This document shows, piece by piece, positions 52,831 to 61,789 of a DNA stretch of 64,000 bases. Position 1 is the first letter of the stretch. Each line of letters starts with the position of its first letter. A program made the translations under genes and the position numbers. Under the pieces are notes generated by a model, which was given only the letters and a program-made list of their open reading frames with translations, was not told the DNA's origin and did not search any database. The DNA comes from G965197555 sp965197555 (lineage in GTDB: Bacteria; Chloroflexota; Dehalococcoidia; Lucifugimonadales; UBA3495), in assembly GCA_965197555.1 (NCBI GenBank), contig OZ240213.1:310001-374000 (forward strand), written 5' to 3'.

Positions 52831-53127
52831 ATGCCAGGAGCCGAATTCGGTAAAGTTGAGGTCGAAATCGTCTACTGCGTTCCTTGAGGACACCACGCGC
52901 TCGCCACGTGGGTGGCGATGGAGATTTGGCGGCCCCAGTATCCCGGTGACATCGCAATCAAGCTGACTCCCGCGGATCGTGGCCGTATGGAAGTATATTT
53001 GGACGGCGATAAGATATTCGACCGCCGGGACGACGGCGGATACCCCAACCTGGGAAAGATAAACGAGTTAAATATGCTCATCGCCGAGAAGATATTCGAG
53101 ATTGAGGAAGCCACGGCGAATCGCTAA
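52831..53127 (+). CDS. SelW/Rdx-family selenoprotein with in-frame TGA (Sec19)
   Basis: 98 codons from ATG 52831 (AGGAGG five bases upstream) to TAA 53127. TGA at 52885-52887 is in frame and gives a CxxU motif, Cys16-Val-Pro-Sec19, in VEIVYCVPUGHHALATWVA. The rest is Rdx-like: DIAIKLTPADRGRMEVYLDG, DRRDDGGYPNLGKINELNML. Reading from the downstream ATG alone would lose the motif and the family N-terminus. A hairpin follows the TGA. SelW-type proteins are thioredoxin-like redox proteins. The Sec machinery genes are not in this window. Confidence 0.85.
52891..52914 (+). promoter_or_regulatory. Candidate bacterial SECIS hairpin
   Basis: Four bases after the TGA, CACCACG (52891-52897) pairs with CGTGGGTG (52907-52914) with one bulged G, leaving a nine-base loop (CGCTCGCCA). 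Location inside the coding region just downstream of TGA is where bacterial SECIS elements occur. The loop sequence is not proof by itself. Confidence 0.5.
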
Positions 53128-53218
53128 CCACCTCACTTTCCACTATCCACCTGTCTACAGACGCAGCCTTGGCCGACAGCCGGGCTGCATCTTTTGTGCC
53201 TAAGCGTTCGGTTAATTC

Positions 53219-53923
53219 ATGCCAATCAACCGGGAGCACCTTTATCTAGTGTCGCAAGGCTCCGAGAAACTTGCCGCCTGGCGGGTGCAACATCCGGAAG
53301 AACAACTCCAGCTTGAAGGGGCCGAGTTGACCGGCGTGGACTTGCGGGGCGCACGGCTGGGCTCCGCCGGTCTACGCGGCGTTAACCTGGCCAATGCTAT
53401 GCTTAGCCGGGCCAATCTGGCAGGCGCTAACCTTCAAGGAGCTAATCTGTCTAGCGCAGATTTGGGGCACGTGGTGTTGGTGGGCGCCAATCTCTCGGGA
53501 GCAACCCTGACCAATGTAAATCTCCACTGGGGCGACCTGAACCGGGCTGCACTCCAAGGAGCTGATTTACGCTGGTCCCGCTTGGTCCGTGCCTCCTTAT
53601 TGAATGCCGACTTAGCCGGAGCCGACCTGTCTCAGGCTACTATGATCGAGGCCGATCTACGCAACACCAACCTTTCCAACGCCCGTTTCCGGTCGGCCAA
53701 TATGAACGGCGCGGACTTGAGCCGGGCCACCGTGGTTGGTGCCGATTTCACGCTGGCCATGATCAGGGACTCGATGTGGATTGCAGCAGACCTACGGGGG
53801 GCCAACTTCGACCGGGCCAGTTTGCACCGATCCGATCTGACCATGGCCAACCACGATGGAACGACACGATTCCCCCAAGGGTTCGACCCATACAACACTG
53901 GGGATAGAGACGTTGTGTGCTGA
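53219..53923 (+). CDS. Pentapeptide-repeat protein
   Basis: 234 residues, of which about 40-215 are A(D/N)LxX repeats: LTGVDLRGARLGSAGLRGVN, ANLAGANLQGANLSSADLG and so on, giving around 30 pentapeptides that form a right-handed quadrilateral helix. Members can mimic DNA and protect gyrase (Qnr-like), but nothing here proves that. No signal peptide is seen. ATG at 53219 follows a pyrimidine-rich gap; the ribosome site is weak. Confidence 0.88.
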   Translation: MPINREHLYLVSQGSEKLAAWRVQHPEEQLQLEGAELTGVDLRGARLGSAGLRGVNLANAMLSRANLAGANLQGANLSSADLGHVVLVGANLSGATLTNVNLHWGDLNRAALQGADLRWSRLVRASLLNADLAGADLSQATMIEADLRNTNLSNARFRSANMNGADLSRATVVGADFTLAMIRDSMWIAADLRGANFDRASLHRSDLTMANHDGTTRFPQGFDPYNTGDRDVVC

Positions 53924-54040
53924 AAGCCCGATGATTATCGGCTCTAAGTCACCGTCGGGGGATACGCTGGGTTACCCGGGTCCAAGCCAGCAGGGCCGGT
54001 TATAATATAGTCAGACTTTATATCAAGACTTGAGGGCCTG

Positions 54041-55063
54041 ATGGCTGTCTTACAGATAGTCAGCAACCGAGCAGGGGTCGGTAAGACCTGCCTGGCCGGA
54101 GCTCTGTTAACTCACTTCGGAAATGCCGGCCAAATAGTTGCTTATTACAAGCCCCTAGCCCTGTCTTCTACGGGGGACGCCGACCTTAATTTCCTTTCGG
54201 GCTACCTGAGTAGCCGGTATAGGACTGCAACCGCACCAGCGGCCCATGAGTTTCCGCCTGAATCCAACATCCCTGAGCAGCTTCTAGCAGACTTATCCGC
54301 CGAGGCTGTCCTACTAGCAGGTGCCGTAGACCAGGTAGTAGTAGAATCGGCCAATCCCCCTGGGGAAGGTGACAGGTTATCCATCGCCGCAGAATTAGCT
54401 CCGGCCCTCGGGTCCAGGGCAATTCTCGTATGCGGTTACTCCAGAAGCTTAACAGCGGATTCGGTTATGGACATGGCTAGGCCCTTCGGGGACCAGCTAC
54501 TAGGCGTACTGATCAATGGTGTTTCCAAGCACCGGGTGCGAGAAACCCGAGAGCGGCTTGAAAATCCCCTGAAAGACCAAGGTGTTCACCTGTTGGGGAT
54601 CCTCGCTGAGGACCGCACCATGTTGGCTGTGAGCGTACAAGAGATCGCTGACCACCTCGGCGGCCAGTGGGTCCAAGAGCCAGTCAACACCGACGCCTTG
54701 GTGGAACGGTTCCTGATCGGTGGGAACATCATGGACGCCGGGTCTACCTACTTCGGCAGATTTCCCAGCCAAGCGGTGGTAACTAGAGCAGCCCGGCCTG
54801 ACATTCAAATGGCAAGCTTAATGGAAGACACTAGGTGCTTGGTTTTAACTGGTGGGTCACAACCCACCGACTACGTTAAGGCCGAGGCCTTACAACGGGA
54901 TGTTGCGTTGATTCTGGTGGAGGACAGTACCATGGACACCGCCGATGCGCTGGGGACTATTCTCAGCCGCACCACTGCCCACAGCCCCAGCAAGGTTAGA
55001 AAATTCCTCGAGTTACTGAACCAGAGTAGCGACCTCTCATCCCTAACGTCCGCCCTCCATTGA
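54041..55063 (+). CDS. P-loop (BioD-like) protein with DRTGG-type domain
   Basis: 340 residues. LQIVSNRAGVGKTCLAGAL is a Walker A loop at the N-terminus, as in BioD and the N-terminal domain of long phosphotransacetylases. About 215-340 (STYFGRFPSQAVVTRAARPD, LVLTGGSQPTDYVKAEALQ) matches the DRTGG domain. No acyltransferase domain follows, so this is the regulatory part as a stand-alone protein. Role unknown; could sense nucleotide. Confidence 0.75.
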   Translation: MAVLQIVSNRAGVGKTCLAGALLTHFGNAGQIVAYYKPLALSSTGDADLNFLSGYLSSRYRTATAPAAHEFPPESNIPEQLLADLSAEAVLLAGAVDQVVVESANPPGEGDRLSIAAELAPALGSRAILVCGYSRSLTADSVMDMARPFGDQLLGVLINGVSKHRVRETRERLENPLKDQGVHLLGILAEDRTMLAVSVQEIADHLGGQWVQEPVNTDALVERFLIGGNIMDAGSTYFGRFPSQAVVTRAARPDIQMASLMEDTRCLVLTGGSQPTDYVKAEALQRDVALILVEDSTMDTADALGTILSRTTAHSPSKVRKFLELLNQSSDLSSLTSALH

Positions 55064-55105
55064 TTAGACTATTGCGGTCCAGAATGTAATGGGGCGTTGC
55101 CTAAC

Positions 55106-55134
55106 TTGACCGGGCCGCTAGGTGAGCATAAAAT
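55106..55134 (+). promoter_or_regulatory. Promoter of the A-type Fe-S carrier gene
   Basis: TTGACC (55106-55111), 17-base spacer, TAAAAT (55129-55134); 51 bases before the ATG at 55186, which has AGGAGG upstream. Good match to the sigma70 consensus. Confidence 0.6.
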
Positions 55135-55185
55135 TGATAAGCTTGCAATCAAAGGACAGGTAAGGGCCGACTCCAGGAGGTACCC

Positions 55186-55542
55186 ATGGCAATCACGCAG
55201 GATGGCGTGGAACTCGGCGTAAAGATAAGCGAGACCGCTGCCAGCAAAATCAAGTATTTTGCTGAGAGAGACGGCATGACCGGAGACGTAGGAGTGAGGG
55301 TCGCTGTTAAGGGTGGCGGTTGCTCCGGGCTGACTTACGATCTCACGATTACGGACCAAGAGTTGCCCAATGACAAGGTCGTGGAGCAGCATGGTGTGAA
55401 GGTCATGGTGGACAAAAAGAGCTACATCTTCCTGGTAGGCACCGAGCTCGAATTTTCCGATGGCCTGAATGGGAAAGGTTTTGTGTTCCAGAACCCCAAC
55501 GCGAAAAAAACCTGTGGCTGCGGTACGTCTTTTAGCGTCTAG
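55186..55542 (+). CDS. HesB/IscA/ErpA-type iron-sulfur carrier
   Basis: 118 residues. Three conserved Cys: KGGGCSGLTYDL (one) and CGCGTSFSV (CxC). The Ala-rich start GVELGVKISETAASKIKYFA and VRVAVKGGGC match A-type carriers. It accepts Fe-S clusters from the SUF/ISC scaffold and gives them to apoproteins. ErpA or SufA cannot be told apart from sequence alone. A strong terminator follows. Confidence 0.9.
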   Translation: MAITQDGVELGVKISETAASKIKYFAERDGMTGDVGVRVAVKGGGCSGLTYDLTITDQELPNDKVVEQHGVKVMVDKKSYIFLVGTELEFSDGLNGKGFVFQNPNAKKTCGCGTSFSV

Positions 55543-55565
55543 GCCCATCATAATCGACAGATGCA

Positions 55566-55598
55566 GCGTCGCCTTTTAATATAAAGGCGGCGCTTTTT
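55566..55598 (+). terminator. Rho-independent terminator after the Fe-S carrier gene
   Basis: GCGTCGCCTTT (55566-55576) pairs with AAAGGCGGCGC (55583-55593), one mismatch (T/G can pair), six-base loop, then TTTTT. It separates the carrier gene from the next gene. Confidence 0.8.
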
Positions 55599-55624
55599 AT
55601 ATCAACGAGATTCCGAGGGTTGCC

Positions 55625-56710
55625 ATGAGTCTCCGACAGTCCCTTTTGCATACCACAACAATTCAAGCAGCCAACTCCCTGGTCGAGGAGCACGGTTGGG
55701 AGTTGCCGGCAGCCTTCCAAGATGTGTCTACCGAATATTCCGCTTTCGCCCAAGGCTGCGCCCTTCATGACCTTTCCTACGCAGGCCGCCTGAAAGCCAC
55801 CGGTGACGATACACTGGACTTGCTAAACCGCTTGTCTACTAACAAGGTGATCGATTTGGAGCCGGGTCAGGGGGCCCCCACAATCCTCACCACCGACAGG
55901 GGCAGGATTCTAGACCTTATAGCGGTGATTAACATTGGTGAGTACATGTTGTTGATAACCAGTCCCGGTAACGAGGGGCCGGTGGCTGAGTGGTTGGACA
56001 AGTACACAATATTGGAAGACCTAGTGGTTGAAGAGATAACAGCTTCCACATCGATGCTTTCAGTGTCCGGCCCGGAAAGTCAGAACCTAATCCAGAACGC
56101 CGGAAACCTCTCCCTCAAGGACCTACCCCCACTCCACACCTTGCGGTCGAGCTTTGGTGGCAACACCGTGGAGGTCATATCTCACCCCTTAGGCGACGTG
56201 GCGGGCTATTATCTGCTGATGGGCCCAGAGGCTGGGAATGCGGTCTGGCAAGCACTTGTGCAGGCCGGAGCTACGCCGGTGGGCATACATGCCTACGAGG
56301 CCGCCAGGATCAATTACTCATTACCGGCGTTGGGTAAAGAGATGGGGGAGGCCTACAATCCACTCGAGGCTGGGCTAATCGGCTCCATAGATTTTGCCAA
56401 GGGTTGCTACATCGGGCAGGAGGTTATCGCCCGGCTGGACACTTATCAGAAGGTTCAGAAACACTTGGCTAGGCTGGCATTCTCCGGGGTTACGTCGGTG
56501 GAAGAAGGGACAGCCTTGGAACAGGATGGTACACACGTCGGGGTAGTCACATCCGTTACGACGGTGCCCGCTACCGGGGAGATCATTGGGCTGGGTTATG
56601 TTAGAAAAGCCAACGCCGCGGTGGGGAGCAAATTGGAATTAGCCATGCCCCAGGGTGGGTCAGCGGAGATATTGTCCCTGCCCTTGCTGTTCGGCCCGGA
56701 CCGCGGGTAG
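55625..56710 (+). CDS. ygfZ: YgfZ/GcvT-family folate-binding protein
   Basis: 361 residues. The K-G-C-Y-x-G-Q-E signature is present (DFAKGCYIGQEVIARLD), which marks YgfZ, the folate-dependent factor for Fe-S enzyme maturation, as against glycine cleavage GcvT. LHDLSYAGRLKATGDDTLD and LSVSGPESQNLIQ belong to the GcvT fold. Location after an Fe-S carrier agrees with this role. A GcvT-type aminomethyltransferase is the alternative. Confidence 0.85.
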   Translation: MSLRQSLLHTTTIQAANSLVEEHGWELPAAFQDVSTEYSAFAQGCALHDLSYAGRLKATGDDTLDLLNRLSTNKVIDLEPGQGAPTILTTDRGRILDLIAVINIGEYMLLITSPGNEGPVAEWLDKYTILEDLVVEEITASTSMLSVSGPESQNLIQNAGNLSLKDLPPLHTLRSSFGGNTVEVISHPLGDVAGYYLLMGPEAGNAVWQALVQAGATPVGIHAYEAARINYSLPALGKEMGEAYNPLEAGLIGSIDFAKGCYIGQEVIARLDTYQKVQKHLARLAFSGVTSVEEGTALEQDGTHVGVVTSVTTVPATGEIIGLGYVRKANAAVGSKLELAMPQGGSAEILSLPLLFGPDRG

Positions 56711-56725
56711 CTGTTCGTACCCTGT

Positions 56726-57940
56726 CTAAATCCCGTCAGCCACTCGAACCGTCCCGTCTTGGGACGCTGTCAGTAGAGCCTGAAAATCGTACCCCCGGCT
56801 CCGGATCTCCTCAGATCCTCCCTCTGCCCGGTCCAGAACAACCGCGACTTTCACCACCTGACATTCTGCGGCCTCCGCCGCTTCTATTGCTTGGAAGAGG
56901 GACCCTCCCGTGGTACAAACGTCATCGACTATTGCTACCTTCGCGCCTGCCGGAAGCGGCCCTTCGATTCCCCGCATCGTTCCATGGGCTTTGACCTCCT
57001 TCCTAACGATAAATGCAGGCATTCGGTCACCACGCCGGTATCCCGCTAACGATACAGCAGTGACAATCGGATCAGCTCCCAGGGTCAGGCCGCCTATCGC
57101 TTCAACGCCACTTTCGTTGAATAAAGGCAATAGCGCCTCTCCTATGAGGTAAGCCCCTTCCGGGTCCAAACTGAGTAACCGCCCATCGAAATAATAGGGG
57201 CTCGTTTTTCCCGATGTGAGTGTAAAATCCCCGTACTGGAGAGCTCGTTTTTCAAGGGCTACCTGGAAAAGCGTCTCTACCATCTGTCGCACATACTTAA
57301 CGGTAGATGTTCCAAGACCTGATTGTGGGTTAGCACCCATTTCAGCATATAGTCGATGTCTTTCGATGTAATCCGCAACCGGTTGTGGGACCAGGTACCC
57401 TAGGGTCTGTCCCGCTTTCACCCTCCCTCGGATCTCCGTACCACTTATGTTTATTGACGGTCCCTGTAGGGTCTGTACCCGCCCTTTGGCATTAGGGAAT
57501 TGAGCTAAGAAGGCTGTTAAGTTCACTCCTGGGTGGCCGGGCCTGGGCGCGACCACCAAACTGCTCAGCTCCAGGATCCTCCCCGGGTTCTTCCAGCGAT
57601 GAAAGTCATGCAGAGCGTCTACTCCCAAAATGAAGTGGATGGAATTTCCCGCGCCCAACACGCCGGTTAGTTTCTCCAGAGTATCCACCGTGTAACTGGG
57701 ACCTGGGCGGTCCACCTCTTGGAGCGAAACCTCGAAGTAGGGATTGTCAGCCACCGCAAGCCGCACCATCTCCACTCTATGCAGAGCATCGCTGAGGGGT
57801 TGGCCGTCCTTTAACCACGGTTGCCCTGCCGGCATGAAGATCACTCGGTCCAGGGCCAACTGAGTTCCGGCCTCTTCAGCGATCAATAGGTGCCCGAGGT
57901 GAATGGGGTCGAATGTCCCACCCAACACGCCGATTTTCAT
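56726..57940 (-). CDS. nadD-pyrE: Fused nicotinate-nucleotide adenylyltransferase / orotate phosphoribosyltransferase
   Basis: 404 residues, one continuous frame. Residues 1-200 are NadD: LGGTFDPIHLGHLLIAEEAG and SINISGTEIRGRVKAG (the ISxTxIR motif). Residues 216-404 are PyrE: YGDFTLTSGKTSPYYFDGR, PAFIVRKEVKAHGT and the PRPP loop VAIVDDVCTTGGSLFQ at 336-350. A short linker (about 201-215) begins with Met201. NadD makes deamido-NAD from NaMN; PyrE makes OMP from orotate and PRPP. Fusion of these two is not one I know as common. The stop is two bases from the obgE side. Confidence 0.9.
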   Translation of the reverse strand: MKIGVLGGTFDPIHLGHLLIAEEAGTQLALDRVIFMPAGQPWLKDGQPLSDALHRVEMVRLAVADNPYFEVSLQEVDRPGPSYTVDTLEKLTGVLGAGNSIHFILGVDALHDFHRWKNPGRILELSSLVVAPRPGHPGVNLTAFLAQFPNAKGRVQTLQGPSINISGTEIRGRVKAGQTLGYLVPQPVADYIERHRLYAEMGANPQSGLGTSTVKYVRQMVETLFQVALEKRALQYGDFTLTSGKTSPYYFDGRLLSLDPEGAYLIGEALLPLFNESGVEAIGGLTLGADPIVTAVSLAGYRRGDRMPAFIVRKEVKAHGTMRGIEGPLPAGAKVAIVDDVCTTGGSLFQAIEAAEAAECQVVKVAVVLDRAEGGSEEIRSRGYDFQALLTASQDGTVRVADGI

Positions 57941-57941
57941 C

Positions 57942-59243
57942 TTAGAACCACTCGACTTCCACCCCGCCTATCCTGATGGTATCTCCCGCTTCGATACCAG
58001 CCTCCACCAGCCTACCCGCCAAACCTCGCTTCCGCATCTCAAGCCACACTTGCGTGATTACTCTATGGTCTCTTGTATCTGCCAAGGCGGTCAACCGCTC
58101 CAAATAGTCCGACTCTACTACGAACACCTCTCCATCATGGTAGACCATCTCCAGGCCTGAAGAAGACCTTCGCCTAGGCTCGGTCCCCACAGTTACATCT
58201 GCAGGCTCCTGAGGTTTAGGCAGCGCGTCCAGTGACTCCATCACCCGGTTCAACAACATTTCCACAGCCTCCCCGGTTACGGCTGATATGAACAATACCT
58301 CCGGCCCATGTCCATCTAGCCCCAGGCTCCCTCTCTTGCTCATCTCGCGCTGCAAGCGGTCACGGATATCGCTTTCCTGCTCCCTCACCTCCGTCACGTC
58401 CAATTTGTTTACTACAACAATCTGGGGCTTTGCCAATAAGTCCGCATTAAACCTCTCCAATTCGTTGTTCAGCATCGCGTAGTCATCGGCCGGATCTTCA
58501 GCCGTACCATCCAACAAGTGAATGTATAGCCGAGCGCGTTCAGCGTGACGCAAGAACTGGTGGCCCAGCCCTACCCCCCGGTGGGCGCCCTCCAACAGCC
58601 CGGGCACCTCCATCATTACAAAATCCCTCCCCCGCACCTCAACTACAGCCAGTACAGGTTCGACAGTGGTAAATGGGTAGCTAGCCACCCGAGGCTTCGC
58701 CGCTGAACATCTGGAGATTAGCGTCGACTTGCCGGCGTTTGGCCTGGCCAAGATACCCACATCAGCCAGCAACTTAAGTTCAAGGTGAAGGACTACGGAT
58801 TCCCCCCGTTCACCCTTCTGGGATAACATAGGGACTTGGTTAGTTGGGGTCGCGTAGCGACGGTTACCCCAACCACCTTTACCACCTTGAGCAACCAGGT
58901 AAGGGGTCTCACCCACGATGTCAGCAACCACCTCTCGCCCACCATCAGAGTGGGCAACCGACACCTGCGTACCAATTGGAACGTGGATGTACTGTGGCGC
59001 CCCGTTGACACCCCGCTGTTCCTTACCCTTGCCGTGGCCACCTCTCTCGACATTGATGGTGCTGTTGAACTTCAGGTGAAGGAGAGTATTTAGACCAGGA
59101 TCTCCAAGGAGATAGGCATTACCGCCATCACCACCGTCACCGCCGTTGGGACCTCCTTTCGGTCGATACTTCTCCCGCAAGAAGCTGGTACAACCATTCC
59201 CACCGTTACCCGCTTTTATATTTAGCCTAACTGTATCTATCAT
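57942..59243 (-). CDS. obgE: GTPase Obg/CgtA
   Basis: 433 residues. The Obg domain is glycine-rich (NIKAGNGGNGCTSFLREKYR, GGNGGDGG-like runs near 30-40). The G domain has Walker A ARPNAGKSTLI, G3 EVPGLLEGAHRGVG (normally DxPG; the Asp is Glu here), and G4 VVNKLD. The C-terminal OCT domain (about 350-433) is present. It is needed for ribosome assembly and stress control. Adjacent to nadD, a common bacterial neighbourhood. Confidence 0.93.
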   Translation of the reverse strand: MIDTVRLNIKAGNGGNGCTSFLREKYRPKGGPNGGDGGDGGNAYLLGDPGLNTLLHLKFNSTINVERGGHGKGKEQRGVNGAPQYIHVPIGTQVSVAHSDGGREVVADIVGETPYLVAQGGKGGWGNRRYATPTNQVPMLSQKGERGESVVLHLELKLLADVGILARPNAGKSTLISRCSAAKPRVASYPFTTVEPVLAVVEVRGRDFVMMEVPGLLEGAHRGVGLGHQFLRHAERARLYIHLLDGTAEDPADDYAMLNNELERFNADLLAKPQIVVVNKLDVTEVREQESDIRDRLQREMSKRGSLGLDGHGPEVLFISAVTGEAVEMLLNRVMESLDALPKPQEPADVTVGTEPRRRSSSGLEMVYHDGEVFVVESDYLERLTALADTRDHRVITQVWLEMRKRGLAGRLVEAGIEAGDTIRIGGVEVEWF

Positions 59244-59530
59244 AAAGAAGTTCTAATCTAACAATAGTAATAAGCAGCCTGGATATGTGGATAACTGCCT
59301 ATGATCTGATATGAACCCAAGGTTGATAGGGTTAATTTTAACATGGATAACTACTTTGTCTGTGCTGCCCCGATAGGATGGGAAAGTGCATAAGATTCGT
59401 TCGAACTAGGCGTTGAGCCGCGGGTGGATGGAGGGTGCTACTACACTAGGTAATTGAGCTAGAGGTTACCCTTAATTGCGCTTATCTTATCTACGCTATC
59501 CATGGACTTGTACACAACCTGAGAAGAGGG
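59244..59530. other. Divergent, partly AT-rich intergenic region with DnaA-box-like sites
   Basis: 287 bases between obgE (minus) and a lipoprotein gene (plus). TGTGGATAA at 59286-59294 is a perfect DnaA box (reverse of TTATCCACA), and CATGGATAA at 59342-59350 is a two-mismatch copy. An AT-rich stretch (GGTTAATTTTAACATGG) lies between. Gene direction flips here. Only two boxes are seen, so origin function is not established. Confidence 0.3.
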
Positions 59531-60997
59531 ATGCAGGCGCGGCGTTGCCCACCTCCGAGGGCGGTGTTATGCTTGGGCGACTCGATCCAGGCTGCTAGGG
59601 ACGTAGTGGCTACCGTGGGTTGTGTGCTACAGGAAATCCGATTCTTTCGGCTGATATGCGTCCGGCTCTTGGGACTGATTTTACTCACGGTGTTGTTGTT
59701 GCCCGCAACTAGCGGATGTGGTTCCGATGCCAATGTGGAAAGAGCAAGAGACCAAGAAAATGAACCTTCGTCAACCAGGTCCGACGGAAGCACAGGGACT
59801 GCGAACGTGGACCGTATAAGCTTTGTTGGCACTGAGGGAGACCTGTTCACCATTGGCCCGGACGGCAATGAGATGGTCCGTCTCACTGGAGGAGTGCGGT
59901 TGAGAGGGGAGGGCGGTCCTTTGGCTCAATCCCTTGACAACAGCTACTTGTACGCCTGGCCCACCTGGTCCCCGGATGGGACCAAGCTGGCCGCATCGAA
60001 GGTGGAGGCGTTGGGTACCGACCGCAGAGTTACGGTGGAAGTCATTGATGTCAGCAATAGTCGAGCAAGGACTATCCACGAAGGTCCGGTCAACGCGCTG
60101 GTCGCACAGGGAGCTCCGCACTACCTTTACTGGGCACCGGACAGCCGGTCCCTCGCCTTCATAGCGGCAACCAATGACGGGCTTACGCTATTCGTGGATG
60201 ATACGGAAGACCCCGGCAGCCCGGTTGCCGTGGAGGTCGGTGCGCCGCTGTACTTCCAATGGGCGGCGGACAGCAACTCGCTACTGATACACCTGAGGGA
60301 TGAAGTCAAGCTGGCCCAACGGCCGTTCGGCACCCAGCCGCGGGTCTTGCTTCGGGACTCCCTTGGTTACCGAGCTCCGGCTATTTCTCCGCAAGGCACC
60401 AGCCTTGCTTATGGCATGAGTGACGGCGCTTCCATGTCGCTATTCGTTGCTCCCATAAATGAACCGGAAAATGCCATGAGGGTCGCCGAATTAGGGCCTC
60501 TGTCCGCCTTCATGTGGGCTCCAAGTGGGGACCATTTAGCCATTGCAGATCAAACGAACCAAAGGTCACCCCTGTTTGAGCGTTTGGTGGTAGTCGCCAG
60601 GGAAGGCGGGACTCCACGAGAGATCGCCCGGGGTTTATTAATGGCCTTCTTTTGGGACCCGCAAGGGGCCAAGATTGCCTGGGTGGAATTAGACCGTTCG
60701 GACCAGACCTTCAACCTGTTTGTTGCGGAAGCCAACGGAGAAGCAGCCCACCGGGTATTTAGGTTCCGTCCGTCACGAGATATGCTGACCATGCTGGGAT
60801 TCTTCGATCAATATGCCTATTCTCATTCGCCTTGGTCTCCGGACGGTGAGCGTCTAGTGGTGTCGGGCAGTCCGGCGCCCGCGAGCCGTAACGGGCGGAC
60901 GGCGGAGGATAACCGGGTCTTCGTATTGAGGGCCTCTGGCGACCCGGAGCCACAGGAGATTGCGGTGGGCAGGCTAGCATTTTGGTCTTGGAACTAG
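59531..60997 (+). CDS. TolB-like beta-propeller lipoprotein
   Basis: About 488 residues if translated from 59531, though a start near GTG 59624 would give a better signal peptide. The lipobox is in LLPATSGCGSD. WD40-like propeller units follow: AWPTWSPDGTKLAAS, LYWAPDSRSLAFI, FQWAADSNSLLIHL, SPQGTSLAYG, AFMWAPSGDHLAIA and SPWSPDGERLVVSG, about six blades. Likely an exported, membrane-anchored protein that binds partner proteins or glycans. It overlaps the next gene by 16 bases. Confidence 0.8.
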   Translation: MQARRCPPPRAVLCLGDSIQAARDVVATVGCVLQEIRFFRLICVRLLGLILLTVLLLPATSGCGSDANVERARDQENEPSSTRSDGSTGTANVDRISFVGTEGDLFTIGPDGNEMVRLTGGVRLRGEGGPLAQSLDNSYLYAWPTWSPDGTKLAASKVEALGTDRRVTVEVIDVSNSRARTIHEGPVNALVAQGAPHYLYWAPDSRSLAFIAATNDGLTLFVDDTEDPGSPVAVEVGAPLYFQWAADSNSLLIHLRDEVKLAQRPFGTQPRVLLRDSLGYRAPAISPQGTSLAYGMSDGASMSLFVAPINEPENAMRVAELGPLSAFMWAPSGDHLAIADQTNQRSPLFERLVVVAREGGTPREIARGLLMAFFWDPQGAKIAWVELDRSDQTFNLFVAEANGEAAHRVFRFRPSRDMLTMLGFFDQYAYSHSPWSPDGERLVVSGSPAPASRNGRTAEDNRVFVLRASGDPEPQEIAVGRLAFWSWN

Positions 60998-61776
60998 GCG
61001 TTGGAGGCAAGCGAAACGCTAGGAAAGGTTTGCCAGAGCATGGGCGATTAAGAACAGACGCCTTGTGGTGGTGGCACCGCGCCGCCTCTCTGGTCCTAGT
61101 CCTATTCCTGGCTTGTGGCAGCCCGCCTGTGCCCCCTCCAACCATTACGCCTGAGCCGACCATCGACCCCCGGACTACGTTACAGCAGGCGGTGACCCGG
61201 ATGCTGTCCCTCAAGTCCGCAGCCTTCACCCTGGAGCATCAAGTGGGGGCAACTACCTTGCTCCCGGGCCTGGAGATGACCAAAGTAGAAGGGTTGGTGG
61301 ATATACCCGACCGGTTTAGCCTTACTGTTGAAGCGGAACTGGAGTTTCCCCGGTCCTTTGTTCAGTTGGATGTATTGTCCATAGGGGATAAAGCCTATAT
61401 GACCGACATCTTGACGCGAGAGTGGATCGAGGTGCCTCCCCAATCTTTGCCGGTAACCTTTGGAGACCTGGGCGTTACCCTGAGCGGGATCATTGACGCC
61501 ATGCAGGAGCCCTCCTTGATAGGGGAGGAGAATATTAACGGAGTCAGTGCCTACCACATCAGAGGGCTGGTGCAGTCGGACGATCTGGCATCCCTGGTGT
61601 CCGGCGCAGGGCAAGGATTTGGTGTGCGACTGGACGTATGGCTGGACCAAACCGAAAACCTGTTGTTGCAGGCCCTTATCACCGGTCAGGTGGTGCCGAC
61701 GGATGTACTTGAAACCGTCCGGCTCCTGGTGCTTGACGACATAGATGTCCCGGTGCGCATTAGACCCCCTGAGTAG
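60982..61776 (+). CDS. LppX/LprAFG-like lipoprotein
   Basis: 264 residues from TTG 60982 (or shorter). The hydrophobic run SLVLVLFLAC ends in a lipobox Cys, then a Pro/Thr-rich linker. The body resembles LppX/LprG proteins: LKSAAFTLEHQVGATT, VEGLVDIPDRFSLTVEAELE, LDVLSIGDKAYMTDILTREW and YHIRGLVQSDDLASLV, the pattern of a half-barrel that carries lipids across the envelope. Followed after 13 bases by an MFS exporter gene, as in the mycobacterial lprG-p55 pair. Confidence 0.82.
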   Translation: MVLELGVGGKRNARKGLPEHGRLRTDALWWWHRAASLVLVLFLACGSPPVPPPTITPEPTIDPRTTLQQAVTRMLSLKSAAFTLEHQVGATTLLPGLEMTKVEGLVDIPDRFSLTVEAELEFPRSFVQLDVLSIGDKAYMTDILTREWIEVPPQSLPVTFGDLGVTLSGIIDAMQEPSLIGEENINGVSAYHIRGLVQSDDLASLVSGAGQGFGVRLDVWLDQTENLLLQALITGQVVPTDVLETVRLLVLDDIDVPVRIRPPE

Positions 61777-61789
61777 AGACAGCGGCCCG

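Noticed and set aside
52912..53127. Shorter gene starting at ATG 52912
   Set aside because: Would lose the CxxU motif; the stronger ribosome site and the family N-terminus start at 52831.
55069..55551. 160-codon minus-strand frame opposite the Fe-S carrier
   Set aside because: Shadow of the HesB-type gene, which has conserved cysteines, a promoter and a terminator on plus.
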